This document shows positions 31,656 to 43,300 of a stretch of 64,000 nt of DNA, in pieces. Both the position numbers and the translations under genes were made by a program. Position 1 is the first letter of the stretch. Each line of letters opens with the position of its first letter. The DNA is taken from the NCBI GenBank assembly GCA_905221605.1, contig CAJNDS010001001.1, positions 1,232,549 to 1,296,548 on the forward strand, given 5' to 3'. The notes under the pieces are model-generated. The model made no database searches, was not told the DNA's origin, and saw only the letters and a list, made by a program, of their open reading frames with translations. Origin of the DNA: Symbiodinium natans. Lineage: Eukaryota > Sar > Dinophyceae > Suessiales > Symbiodiniaceae.

Positions 31656-31760
31656 GGTTGTAGGGTTTAGGGTTATAGGGGTTATAGGGGTTATAGGGGT
31701 TATAGGGTTATAGGGTTATAGGGTTATAGGGTTATGGGGTTATAGGGTTATAGGGTTATC
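31656..31760 (+). repeat. TTATAGGG octamer array
   Basis: Homogeneous eight-base variant of the telomere unit. Confidence 0.9.
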
Positions 31761-32143
31761 CAGGATTTGCATTAAGGGTTTAGGGTTTCGGGTTCACGGT
31801 CACAGGGCCGGGCACTAAAACCTCGCCGCTGCCAAGCGTCGCTTTGGCCGGGGAGGTCTCGCCGAGGTCGATGGCTTCGGTTGGCACCTCCTTGCTGTTT
31901 TTTTGGGTTTTGGGGTTTTTTTGGGGGAGTTTGCAGGGTATTGGGGGGTTTTCGGGGGGTTTGGGGGATTCAGGGGGCTTCGAGGATTTAGGGGGTTTAG
32001 GGCTGAAAGTGGGTTTAGATGGGTTTGGGGTGTTTAGATTTCTGGGGCCCTGAAAGGGTGCAGCGTTGAGGCTTCGGCTGAAGCTGTTCTTGGGAGGATG
32101 CGCCGCAGCGCACGCTTCGTCAGTCGTTCCTCTTCAGCTACCA

Positions 32144-32394
32144 TACTTGGAGGTTCATGGTTACTTCTAAGCAGGGTTATGAGTACGGGAACTATCGTTA
32201 TATATATATATATATATGTATAACCTGTTTTCGGGTACTTGTAACCCTACTTAGCAGTTTAAGAGGCCTCATAACTGGAGCTTCGCAGAGGTTTCAGAAA
32301 GCAGTTAAAGAGGCCTAATGACTGGGCCTTCTTCGCGAGGTTCCAGGGAGCAGTTTAAGAGGCCTTATAGGTCCCCATGAACTTCCTCCAAGTA
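32144..32394. mobile_element. Family A element with internal tandem repeat
   Basis: TACTTGGAGGTTCATGG ... CCATGAACTTCCTCCAAGTA. Inside, three copies of a GCAGTTTAAGAGGCC-type unit. Confidence 0.6.
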
Positions 32395-32480
32395 GGGGAT
32401 GTTGCTGACTCGCGAACATCAGCAGCTGCTGGCCATTGGCCGCTAAACCTTAAACCCTAAACCCTCTGAACCCCGCCTGA

Positions 32481-32568
32481 TCTTCCAGCTGGAAGGCGTA
32501 GACAATGCTGTCTGCGGGCAGGGAGTGCACGCCCATATTCTGCAGGAAGCTCTCCTTGGAGAAGGCTC
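32481..32568 (-). CDS. Exon-like segment
   Basis: After CGAAG the frame reads RAFSKESFLQNMGVHSL, then PADSIVYAFQLEDQ. It looks like a soluble protein; not recognised. A family A element (32144-32394) precedes the exon in the direction of transcription. Confidence 0.5.
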
Positions 32569-33661
32569 TTCGAAAGCCTTTAAGGGTTTAGGGTTTAGGG
32601 TTGGGCAAGTGGGGGTTTACGAAATTAACAGGCAAACTTGGGACTTGTAAATTCGGCAGTATATTTAATAATTATTCCCTTTTATATATTTATATATCAA
32701 CAAATATGCCGATACATGTCCACTAAGCATACATGCACCACCGAAAGAAAACCTACCTAGCCTCTTGCTGAGAAAGGTACCATAGAAACACAGTCTAGGA
32801 TGACTCTTACAACCCCCTGAAGAACATTACTAAATACCCTAAACCCTAAACCCCAAACCCTGAACCCTAAACCCTGAACCCAAAAAGGAACATAGAAAAC
32901 AACATCCCTTGAGGGTCTACCTGGTAGTCCGAGTTTCGGGGATGTAGTGCACGTTTCGGTTCTCTGACCTGCCGAAAACTCATCCTCAAGACTTGGTGTG
33001 AGGGTTTCGGTTCAGGGTCTAGGGCTAGGGTTTAGGGTTTAGGGTTTAGGGTTTAGGGTTTAGGGTTTAGGGTTTTGGGTTTTGGGGTTTAAGGTTTGGG
33101 GGTTCAGGGTTTAGGGTTTCAGGTGGAGGGCTTTGCCTGGGCGTCGGAAGCTCTGAAAACAAGGCTTGAGGATGAGCTATAAACCCTGAAACCCTCAACC
33201 CTACGAAGACAAAACCCTAAAGCCCTCAAGCCCTTTGTTCTAAACCCCAAAAACCCTGAAACCCTAAAAGCCCGAAAAGCTCTAAAACCCGAAAATCCCT
33301 AAACCCCAAAAACCCTGCAACCCGAAAAACCCTAAAAGCCCGAAAGGCCCTGAAAACCCGAAAAAGCCCAAACCCCAAAAACCGTGCAACCCGAAAAACC
33401 CTGAAACCCGAAAAACCCAAAAACCATAAAGCCCTAAAACCCGGGAAAAAAAAAAAAAAAAACTACAACCCCCTAAACCCACCCTAAAACCCTAAAATCC
33501 TAAAACCCTTTTGGATCCAGGCATCTGCGAACAATGCCGGGTACCCAAAAACCCTAAAGGCCCCAAAAACAAAAATTCGAAAACCCAAAAAAACCCTAAC
33601 TAAACATCCTTTTAGGGTTTAGGGTTTAGGGTTTCTTAAACCTAAAACCCCCAGACTCGAC

Positions 33662-33720
33662 CTGATGCTCTCGTTGTTGTGCTGCTCCAGCGCCGTCCGG
33701 GCGTCTCGCAACGGCGGCAC
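33662..33720 (-). CDS. Exon-like segment with AG/GT ends
   Basis: CAG|GTGCCGCCG opens a frame reading VPPLRDARTALEQHNNESI and closes at CATCAG|GTCGAG. Family unknown. A TTTAGGG array flanked by a 10 bp direct repeat lies about 45 bases upstream. Confidence 0.5.
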
Positions 33721-33764
33721 CTGCCAGCATGAACCCACCCGGAAACGACACACCTCTCGGTTCA

Positions 33765-33838
33765 GCGTTGCATGATTAGGGTTTAGGGTTTAGGGTTTAG
33801 GGTTTAGGGTTTAGGGTTTAGGGTTTAGGCGTTGCATG
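33765..33838 (+). repeat. TTTAGGG array flanked by a 10 bp direct repeat
   Basis: GCGTTGCATG at 33765-33774 and 33829-33838, with TTTAGGG units between. Confidence 0.85.
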
Positions 33839-34524
33839 CTCAGGGTTAACAGTTAGTCTGATTAAATCTGGAGGTTCAGGATTCAGGATCTTAGGGCACC
33901 TTGAAAATCAGGCTTTGGGGTTTAGGGGTTCAGTTGCCACTATGCCGGTGAAGCACGACTCCTGCCACCTTGAGTGTGAAAAAAAAGCCAGAACATGTAC
34001 AAGCCAAGGCGCCGGGACGTCCACCACCAAGCAGACCTGTGCTCGTTGCTCCCGAACCCAGTCGCTGTTGTTGCTCCGACTGCTCTTGCCTTAAGCTGGC
34101 GGTCAAGGGACTCAACCTGGGACCGGAGGTGGTACCCTGGGGTTTAAGACCCTTTTGGGGACCCTTTTTCCAGGGCTACTTTAGTTGGGCCTTGCTTTTG
34201 TGCTTCTTGGATAAAAGATGCTCGGTTCTTCTGTCCGTGCCTGTGGCCGTCGGAGCCCTCAAGCCAAGCACAAGAAAAGGAAAGCGGTCCATGTCCCCAA
34301 AGACCACCCTAAACCCTAACCCCTAACCCCTAAACCCTAAACCCTAAACCCTAAACCCTAAGCCCTAAGCTCTAAGCCCTAAGCCCTAAGCCCTAAGCCC
34401 TAAGCCCTAACCCTAAACCCTAAACCCTAAAACCCTAAACCCCAAGTCCATCAACCGAGGTGCAGCTCTTGCAGCTCTTCGGGGAACCATCGTCACCTCC
34501 CGCCTGGTGTTTAGGGTTTAGGGT

Positions 34525-34622
34525 TGGGATGTTCCCCCTGATACTAAGAGTCCTTAACTGGGACCAAAACAGGGGGTAGTAGAATCCCTATTAAGGACTG
34601 TTCGTAAAAGGGGAACATCTCA
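34525..34622. mobile_element. Family B inverted-repeat element
   Basis: GGGATGTTCCCCCTGATACT ... TTAAGGACTGTTCG and GGGGAACATCTC. Confidence 0.65.
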
Positions 34623-34870
34623 AGTCTAGGTTTAAGGCTGGAACCCCAAACCCGAAACCCCAAACCCTGAACTAAACCCTAAACCCTAGACGCTAAACCT
34701 TAAAGCCTGCCTGGCGGCCTCACACCCTACACTGCAGCCTCCAGAACCAGTGGCGGAAACGTCGCGTACGCGAGCAGCACGAGTATGAGTCCCCTAAACC
34801 TCGCCTCCTTGCCGAAATTGTTAAGAAGCATCCGCCTCTTCCATTCACCTGCACGGGCCAGGGATGAATC

Positions 34871-34970
34871 TACTTGCAGGTTCATGGGTACTTCTAAGGG
34901 CAACTATGGCTGTAGGTTTGTTTAGGGTACTTGTGACCCTACTTACAAGCATGTGTGAACCTTTAAGCAA
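34871..34970. mobile_element. Family A element
   Basis: TACTTGCAGGTTCATGGGTA ... GTGTGAACCTTTAAGCA. Confidence 0.55.
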
Positions 34971-35453
34971 GGCTCTAAGGGGTGATTCACCCCAGGGGTG
35001 AAGGCTTCAATGAGCCCTAGGGATGTTTAGGGTGTAGACCATTGGGGGAGGCAAATCGGGAAGGAGGTCGGGAAGGGTGGAATTGGTAAGGGTTGCAGGT
35101 TGGAGGTTCAGGGTACTTATCACCCCCACTTGTAACCGTACTTATCAGCCCCCTAAGTCCCCTAGGTCCCCTAAGTAGGTGATAAGTGGACGTATAATTG
35201 GGGTTATAAGTACCCCAAGTAGGGTTTAGGGGTAAGACGAATGGAACCTATTTCATGGTGGCCGGAAAGTGGATGAAATATATGCCGTTCTTAGTTGTCC
35301 CTCTTTTTGTTCGCTTGTAGGATTGGGGGTTCCGGGAGGAACGATATAGGATGGCTCAAAATCATGGGAGAAGCTGGACATGTGAATGTAGGGTTCAGGA
35401 TTTAGGGTGTCAGTCGGTTGAACCACCTGCCCCCCCCCAACAACAACAAAAAA

Positions 35454-35488
<35 letters not shown>

Positions 35489-35504
35489 CAAAGCCTTGGG
35501 GGAA

Positions 35505-35565
35505 GCCGAAGGCAACGGGGCTCAACAGCGTCACGCAGAAGTAGCGCTCCTCGTTGCCTCGGCCT
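35505..35565 (-). CDS. Exon-like segment
   Basis: The minus-strand frame RGNEERYFCVTLLSPV lies in unique sequence between low-complexity tracts. No motif recognised. Confidence 0.25.
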
Positions 35566-36137
35566 GGTGGTTCAGAAGGGCTTGAGGGCTTAGCGTGCCC
35601 CTACTTTGGAGTAGACCCTGGAAAAACGTATATACTTTTTAGGTAAAAGTAGCTATATAATTAGGAACCCAAAAACCCCAAAAAAAAGTGTTAAAGTATA
35701 GTACTCTAAAACCCAGGTTCACAGGGACTCGACTAAACATGTCTGGTGAACCCCACGCCCTCGGGGTTTAGGGTTTAAGGTTTCGGGCTTCGGGGCCCTC
35801 AACCCTAAGTGGGGGGGAAGTTGGTGTTCACCCTGTCTGGTCGTGGTGCTTCGTGGTTGGAGCTGTACAGAGTGCCAAGGCCGGAGGGTTTAGTTGAGGG
35901 TTTGGTTGGGGTTTAATTCGGGTCTCATTCATGCTTCCTTAGCTTTGACGGCTCTCGATGCATAAGCCTTGTGAACCCTCAACGTGTAGAGCCGAAGGAG
36001 GCTTTTCAAACATTTACCAAGCGCTTCAGGGGCTGAAACAGAAAACTTCGGCAAGACTCTGAAACCCTAGCCCTAAACCCTAAACCCTAAACCCTATAAA
36101 CCCTAAACCCTATAAACCCTAAACCCTAAACCCGACA

Positions 36138-36222
36138 CCCCCACGAAGCCCGCGCCTGCGACCCAGTTGTATGATGTGCTGGGCCTGCATCCCTCGGCCA
36201 ACATGGTGGCCGCAGCCCTGTA
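36138..36222 (-). CDS. Exon-like segment
   Basis: After CTACAG one frame reads AAATMLAEGCRPSTSYNW, then VAGAGFVGV. It is flanked by CCCTAAA arrays. The unique composition suggests coding, but phase and partners are not established. Confidence 0.3.
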
Positions 36223-36314
36223 GGTGGTGGTGTGGTATGCCTCACATCATAACAAAATTACCCCTTCAACCCTAAACCCTAAACCCCTGAACCCCACAAA
36301 GTGGGCAAAAAGTT

Positions 36315-36389
36315 CCACCACCGGGCAGGCAGGATGCCCGCACGCAGTCCTTCTTCACGGGCCGGGCGTCGATGCAGGCTTGGAGATAC
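36315..36389 (-). CDS. Possible exon 5 of the 47.6 kb gene, beyond the LTR element
   Basis: An AG|GTATCTCC acceptor at 36389 would continue exon 4 in phase and begins GT like the exon 4 donor. The encoded stretch is arginine and proline rich and unrecognised. The left end is not fixed. Confidence 0.3.
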
Positions 36390-36431
36390 CTCGGCCACCG
36401 AGTAACCTAGGAATAAGGAGATATAGGGGTT

Positions 36432-36436
36432 TAGGG
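36432..36436. repeat. Target site duplication TAGGG, left
   Basis: TAGGG immediately outside the LTR end, matched by 45279-45283. Five bases is the usual duplication length for copia-type integrases. The flanks are TTTAGGG repeats, so a chance match is easier than in unique sequence. Confidence 0.7.
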
Positions 36437-36724
36437 TACGGGGGCAACCGAAGGGGAAAAGGGAAAGAAACCAACCCTTAACAGTTGCCTATATGGATTT
36501 CCCAGATCGAACCAGTAAGAGAAGAATCCCACCCTAGAGGGAAAGGCTAAGGGAGAAGGGTCGGGACTACTACCTCCCACAAGACCCAACACCCAACACA
36601 CGGACACAACCTTTTCAACGAAAAGCGGACGGCTCTGGGCCATCTTGAGCCAAATATCCGGGTTCATTGACCCATCCAACCCTCAACACTAACTCCTTTC
36701 TACAATACCAATTGCAGCTCCGCA
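36437..36724 (-). repeat. 3' LTR (288 bp)
   Basis: Second LTR copy. About 70 bases into it, on the minus strand, lies ATATTTGGCTCAAG (36654-36644 holds the 11-base core). It resembles the 3' end of the dinoflagellate spliced leader (CATTTTGGCTCAAG). Confidence 0.92.
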
Positions 36725-36734
36725 CTCCCCCTGT
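36725..36734 (-). promoter_or_regulatory. Polypurine tract
   Basis: On the minus strand ACAGGGGGAG abuts the first base of the 3' LTR, the expected position for the plus-strand primer of an LTR retroelement. Confidence 0.75.
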
Positions 36735-36752
36735 CCTAGGATTTCCTAGGAC
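36733..36752. repeat. Perfect 8 bp inverted repeat beside the polypurine tract
   Basis: GTCCTAGG, four bases, CCTAGGAC. It could fold just upstream of the polypurine tract; its role is unknown. Confidence 0.6.
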
Positions 36753-37094
36753 ACCTTGGAGGTGCAGATATTTTGGCCAAAAACTGCTATTAAAGCAGCA
36801 GCCAGCTGCTTGAAATGCACAATATGGTTTAACGTCATCCAGGACGGAATTATAGCACATTGGCTAACCCACTAACCACAGAGAATCTCTTTTCACCATG
36901 ATCCTCTCATCACTGAAGACTCCTTGGCCTTCTTCACCACAAACCGTGGTCTTCGCTACGCGAAAAGCTACTGACTTCTACTATCAGGGATTTCCATACC
37001 CTTAATAGTAACCACCACATTGTCAGCACATTGGCTGTTCCAGCGCACCTGTCTCCAGAAAGAGAAAAACCATCCCTTCATCCATACCATCCAA
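36753..37094 (-). other. 3' untranslated region of the LTR element
   Basis: 342 bases between the end of the extended frame and the polypurine tract inverted repeat. A 97-codon frame overlaps (36968-37261) but has no recognisable motif; I read it as a shadow frame. Confidence 0.5.
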
Positions 37095-37379
37095 TCACTT
37101 CTTTTTCCGATTGTTGGCAATCTTGAGGTGAAGTTGCAGCAGAATATACTCCAGGTCCGAAACTGTAAGAACAGGATCCTGTACGCACCTTTGAATTGAG
37201 GATACCAATCCTTCTCTCTTCGCGTCCTCAATCGCTTGGCAAGATTGACCCAGCTCTGCATTCACAGTGGTAGACACTGGTGCATCCGCATCAGATGGAC
37301 GATCCTTTTCCTCAGGACCTTGCACCATTACCACATCTTCTTTTTTGGGACTCTGACTTTTCTCCCTCTTCTTCGTCTT
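37095..37379 (-). pseudogene. In-frame C-terminal extension after a TGA stop (94 codons)
   Basis: Directly after the TGA at 37382-37380 the same frame stays open for 94 codons, starting with a lysine-rich stretch that continues the composition of the preceding tail. It ends in a helical-looking segment (LTVSDLEYILLQLHLKI) and NNRKKK. Either the TGA is a recent nonsense change (CGA to TGA is one transition) or it is read through. The open frame could also be chance. Confidence 0.5.
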
Positions 37380-40300
37380 TCAACCGACATTTGACTTTGC
37401 GCGCGTCTTCGAGGATTTTTCCACTGCAGAAACCACCACATTGGATGTTGATCCACCCTTCTCAATGATCGTCGGCATCTTCTTCGGCTTTGGAACCATG
37501 AGAGTGTAAGGATCTTCGATAGCTGCAGCTTTCCTCTTCTTTTTTACCTTTTTCTTCTCTTCTTCAACGGCAACCTCCGTCTCCGAAGTCTCAACCACTT
37601 CTTTTTCGGCAGGAATATCCTTGCTGGACTCCCTTTCTAGGGACCTCTTTTTGCCTCTTTTGGAATCCTTTTCTTCTCCCAAATTGGCTCGCTCATACCA
37701 TATCCTCAGGTCATTGACCCATTCTTCCACCTCCGCGAGCGAAACCTCATACGACTTCACTACTTCGAGAAGTTCCAGCACGGTCAACATACCAGTGGTC
37801 CACGAAACCCATTCTTGATCCATTTGGTCAGTATCTCCATTGAACTTCAGGAGTTTGAACAATGGGTCCGCCTCTGCTCGAGCCAAATCTGGCTTGCCAT
37901 CGGACAGAAATGAAATCGCCTCCATCAACAGTTCCGTCATTTTGGTATCTTCGTCATAAACCATAAAATCCTCCTCACCATCATCGAACTGTTCAGGAGA
38001 GATCTCCTTTTCTCCACCATTTGCACCAGAATTTCTCCTTGGACCATCCCTTGGGGGCGTCCTTGGAGACCTTGGCCTCTGTTCATCCAGCGGAACACCA
38101 TGCTCGAAGACACACCTGTCACCATAACGACACTTCCCAGACCGAGCAAACTGGATGCACCTCACACCAGTTGCATCATGCGAGAACCCACAATCCTTTC
38201 CAGCGAAACATTCTCTCCCTGCCACATAGTATTTGCACCAATACGAAGGTAGCATCACATCATCTTCGGAATGGATGAATTTGCAGTCTTCACCAAATTT
38301 GCAGCGATCTTTCCCCTTGCCGAACCAATAGCAGAAGCCCTTCTTCCTCTTCTCCAAGCGCTCTGCCTCGTACCGGTCCATAGGGCGATTGTGCTCTACA
38401 TGAACATTGCCATGTACCTGGGGACTGCTCCCTTCACCCGACGTGCTATCAGTATTTGGTGCTTGGAGTACAGCTGGAAAACCTGGCCTTGGTCCTACCA
38501 CCTTCATGATTGGTTTTCCGCCAACTCCTGAGCCATGCTGAGACGATCCAAAAACATTGAACATCTTCGTGAAGGCCTTTCTAGTGCCAATCTTCTGCAC
38601 CCTTTTGATTGGACGTTTCATTGCTCCAACCTTGCATCCAGATGCGCTCAAACGACACAACCTCCTATACCCAGCTCTATATCCCTTCTTCCAAAGAGCC
38701 ATAAGAATTTTAGAGGCAGTAACATTCTCCACCTCTACCTTTTCCAATGGTCCCTCACTTCCCGGAACAAACCCATCCATATCTGAAGACCTTTCCATCT
38801 TTTTTGACACCACTTCGTCGAGGTAGTCTTCCGAGATCCAGGGTAAGTTCCTCTTAGAGGAAGGATTGTCATCATTGCTTGGTCCTTCACCAGGATACCC
38901 TTTTGTGCTGTCAAAGATCTTACCAGTAGCGCGGTCCTGCATAGAGAAATTAGAAGCCACGCGGGAGTACACTGACCACAAGAAAATCCTTGTGTCCGCC
39001 AGTCTTGATGACCCACTGGATGTCTCCTCTTCCGGAGAGACTTCTGGCGCTTTGCCATCCCCTCCAGTGTCACCACTTGTCTCACCTCCAGCATCTTCAA
39101 TGGGAATAAGGGATTCATTGTTCCCTTGATCAAGTACCGCATCCTCTGGTCCAAGAACTTCCAGCACCGCTGTCGAAGGATCCACCTCTTCATCAGCATC
39201 GTCGTCCATCCTTTTCCAGAGAGCCTCCAATTGGTCCGCACAAGTCGCCGCTTGAAGGAACTCCATCAACCGGGCCCTCCCGCGCTGCCAGAGAAATTCC
39301 GAAACCATCACCGACCCCTGGGCTCCAAGATTCAGGAACGGGTGAACCATTTTGGCTACCCTCGCCATAAGTTCAATGTGAACTTCCATGCCTGGACTGC
39401 GACTCCAATCATAGGCAATTGCCTCCATAGCAGTTCCAAACTTGTCAGTATTTTTGAATTCCCCTTCCAGACCAGGAGACAACAAGGCACCCATCACCGA
39501 AAGAGGGTAATTTCCCACCGCCGGCAAGCACGGGTTGTCATGGAACGAATGATGCAGGTCACAATAATGTCCTTGATCTCTCCTTTGAAAAAGGAGTGCT
39601 CCAGTCCCTAGCTGGGCATTCATTTCATCCACTCGAACCATTTCAGCACATATCCTCTGTGCCATGTACGCCATTGCTGGCCAGACGGAACGATCGGTCA
39701 GACCGCGACGCATAATCCAATCAGTTGTTGGCGACTGAATCAGCGTCCTTGGATCATACACCAGAACTACCATCGCACCGTCACCCATTGACTGATCAGC
39801 ATCGTCCTCCAGTGCCAGGTTCTCATCCTGTTCGCTTGCACCCTCGGATGACATGCTAATAACCAAATTTCGATCCATCTTATTGGACCCTTTTTGGCAG
39901 TCTCTTTGCCCCACAGGCAACTTGCCAACAGCAACCTTCCAATAAATCCGAGTCAGAAGGCCTTTAACCAGCAATTGCTGAAGGTCATTCTTCACCGGAC
40001 AAACATCCAATATCTTCGCACCATCACCACGGAGTTCATTGCTCCCACCTTCTCCTTCTTTTTGGTCAGTCTCCTTGCCAGAAATTTGTACTGCTCCTTC
40101 CGGCGCCGTCTCCTGTCCAGCCACTTCTTGCCCAGGAAGAACTTGAGCGCTTTCAGAGACATTCACCTGTCCAGCAACACCTTGCCCAGGTAAAACCTCA
40201 TCCGTGGAGCCCACCGCCAGCGAACCAACCATAACTGAGCCATCCCTTGCTCTTTTTTGAGACCGTTCAGCTCGACGAGAAGGTTGTGGTAGCGAAAAAA

Positions 40301-43300
40301 CTTGTGAAGTCACTTCTTGGCGGGTCTCCCCCCGCGACGCTTTGTCGCGCCCTTCGCCAAGGTGAACCGATTTTTTCGGCCCGTCATTGGAGCCTGAAGA
40401 ACCACTCTGCGGAACATTGCCACGACTCGCAGTTCTCTGTGAATCCCTTTCTTGCAAGAAGATTTCCTTCAGGCGTTGCGCGGCATTGGTCTCCTCCTCG
40501 CTTGAATCGCTTGAGGAAGCGGCATACGAGACCAAGGCCTCCGCCTGTTCATCATCATCCACCACATCTGCCCACGCTCTGCTGAACCGATACGACAACC
40601 CACCACGAGGCTTCAGTTCCAGTGGCTTCGGCTTTTCCACCACTTCCGCCGGTTGCACTCGTCGTTGTGATCGAGAGCGTGGCACCTGTCGCACCTGTTT
40701 TTTGTCCAGCAAGGGCCTTCCCCTTCTCACAGGGTTTGATCTTGACCGATACTTTTTTGTTGGCGGATTCACCGGCGGCATTCCAACTCCCACCAACTGC
40801 AGCTTCTGTACGCACAGCGGAGACCTCTGCGCAAGCGTCCAAGCATCACGGTACCTGACCTTATCAAAAAGCTCCCGATAGGAGCCTCTCGGCATGGTTT
40901 TTGCACCGGAGTCTTCAGCTTCACGCACCTGAGTGAGGGTTCGCACCGCCGCTCTTCCAGTTCCTTTGCTCCCAGAAGATTGTTGTACCCGTACAGATGC
41001 ATCGGAAGGAACTGCTTTTTCCGGTCCTCCCGGACGATATCGGACACCACCAACCAATTGCAGAATTTTGCATGCGGTCACTTTGTTGATCCCTTTGTCA
41101 ACCAAATCTTCCACAAAGATGAACTCTTGCAAGTCCGACACATTGGTCACACCAAGCGTAATCATCACCTCACTTACATGAGGGGTATACACCCACAGGT
41201 GTTCGTTGCGAGCCATCCAATTTTCAATTGGCTCCTCCGGATTTTGAAGCCGAGTACCACTAAATTCAGCCACCGAATTCTTTTGTTCATCAGCTTCTGC
41301 TTCATCCAGAATACCTTTTTCACCTTCTTTTTGTGACACATTGGTCATTTGCAGCGCTTTTGGTGCCGAGGATGAGGAAGATTCAGCTCCCCCACTCGCA
41401 GGTGGCTGAAAAGTGCTTCTATCCGAAATTTCCCATCCTCTCTCTTTTTCAAACCGGACCTGATTGGCCACCTGTACCAAGTGTTTCAGGAGCGTCAGCC
41501 GCTCATCTGACATCTCGTCGTGGGAGTACTTGCAGAAATTTGACCCTTTCCGGCAACGTCCTCTGAGGTAATAATCGAAACAGCAATGGTGGAACCCTGC
41601 GTCCCTTAGTGCCTTCCTGGAAGCATTGTCCCAAGATTTGCCGGGCTCCCAAGTCCCTTCCAATGCTATGTCATCGTTGTGAAGATACCTGCATGTAGTC
41701 CCATATTTACAACCACCTTGATTGTAATACAGACACAGACGACCTTTTGGCTCACCCGACGTAGGTTCACCCTTTGATGCACCTTTGCCAAAATTGTACT
41801 TGGCCCGGAAGGCTAAATCCTCCCGCTCCTGCTGTGCCTCATCCACTGTACCTTCCTCTGTGGGAGGGTCACCGATGTTCCCATCCTCATCATCAGCTTC
41901 TTGGCTGTTCTTTGGATCAGTTGACCCCCCTTCTGGCCAACCTTCACCATAACGACGATGCTCATAGGGACACCCATCGCCATTGCGACACCTTCCCTTA
42001 TTGAAGAACTTGCACAGTTTGCTGTATCCAGGTGACACAGTCTGTGGAGTCATGTGAGCCTTTTTGTACTGGTCAGGGTCCATGTAGGCTTCCATTGGCT
42101 TGTTCTCCCTTTTGCTCATGGATTGCACTGCACCATCAAGCTCCTGCAAAAATAGCTTGGTGTCCAACCAAAGCGCGTTCCAAAACTCATCTTCCCCTTG
42201 ATTCAGCACCGTTGCCACCGCTTCACCCACAACTGGTCGAGTAAATCTCCTTTTTCTGCATGCCAGTTCGAAAAGCGCGTTGTGGTACTGTTTTCGGGAA
42301 AAAGTGGTTAACTTTCCCAAGCCTGTGCTTTCTGTACCATCAGGCTTCCAACCATCATTTTGCAAGATGCCATACGCGCGCCGAGCTTCCGCATTGAGGA
42401 ATGCATGATCTGCAACACACTCCTGTAAATCTTCCATCGGGCGACCCAACAGCATCTCAGTGATTTTGCCAACATAGGCCTCATCTTCGTTTCCATTCTC
42501 CAGAAGAGCTTTGTAGATCTTTTCTCCATAAAGTTGCCTTTCCTCTCGTTCTTCTGAGGATAACTCCTGTACCACAAGCCCTTCATCGGATTGCTCTTCC
42601 TCCTGTTTCCAGTCCCATTGACCGTTGGAATCTTGGTACCATTGACCAGCATACCATGAATCCGTCCACCACGTACTCCAGCCGCTGGGTTTCCATTTCC
42701 GCAGCGTCGAGGAAGAGTCCTCCACGTCCTCTTCCAAAACCAGAAAGGTGTCCAAGATTATGGTACCATCATCTTCCACTCGTTTCACTGTTCCATTGAC
42801 AGTATCACCAAATCTGAACTGACACGTATTGTTCCCTTCTGCAGGAATCAATACATTCAAATCACCAAGGTCCAAAAAGGCTCCATACCCATTGATGCAG
42901 CGCACTAGACCCATGATCTCATCTCCCTCTTGATAGCAATGGTTCCCAGGTGATCCCGCCCGGGGCACTTTCTTTGCATGCTCTTCAGAAACCACCTCTG
43001 TATCATCGGCTCCTGGCGCATCATTTGTCTTCACCTTTGGGTCACACTGCTCGTCCTGCTCCACGAGTCCCACAGGCTCATCTTTTTTGTGCTCCTGGAT
43101 TTCAGGACCTCCCTTTTTCTCCGCCAAAGGCTTTGCCTCATCTGCTGCAGTTCGCTCGGTGTCGACTTCCGGCGAACTTCCAGACGGCAACACTTCTCCC
43201 TTCATGGGAGTGGACCCATCATTGGAGTCCTTTGTCACACCTTCTGCAGCAGGCAAATTTTCTTCCACTGCAGGGCGATTGAGTTGATCATCCACGGCAG

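Larger units (their letters stand above)
33721..36137. other. Repeat-rich stretch, probably intronic
   Basis: Telomere-type arrays at 33776-33828 and 34300-34440, a family B element at 34525-34622, a family A element at 34871-34970 and a CA microsatellite at 35453-35476. Apart from 35505-35565 I see no convincing exon. Confidence 0.5.

Noticed and set aside
36968-37261. 97-codon frame downstream of the large ORF as a second retroelement protein
   Set aside because: Overlaps the better in-frame extension in another frame and has no recognisable motif.
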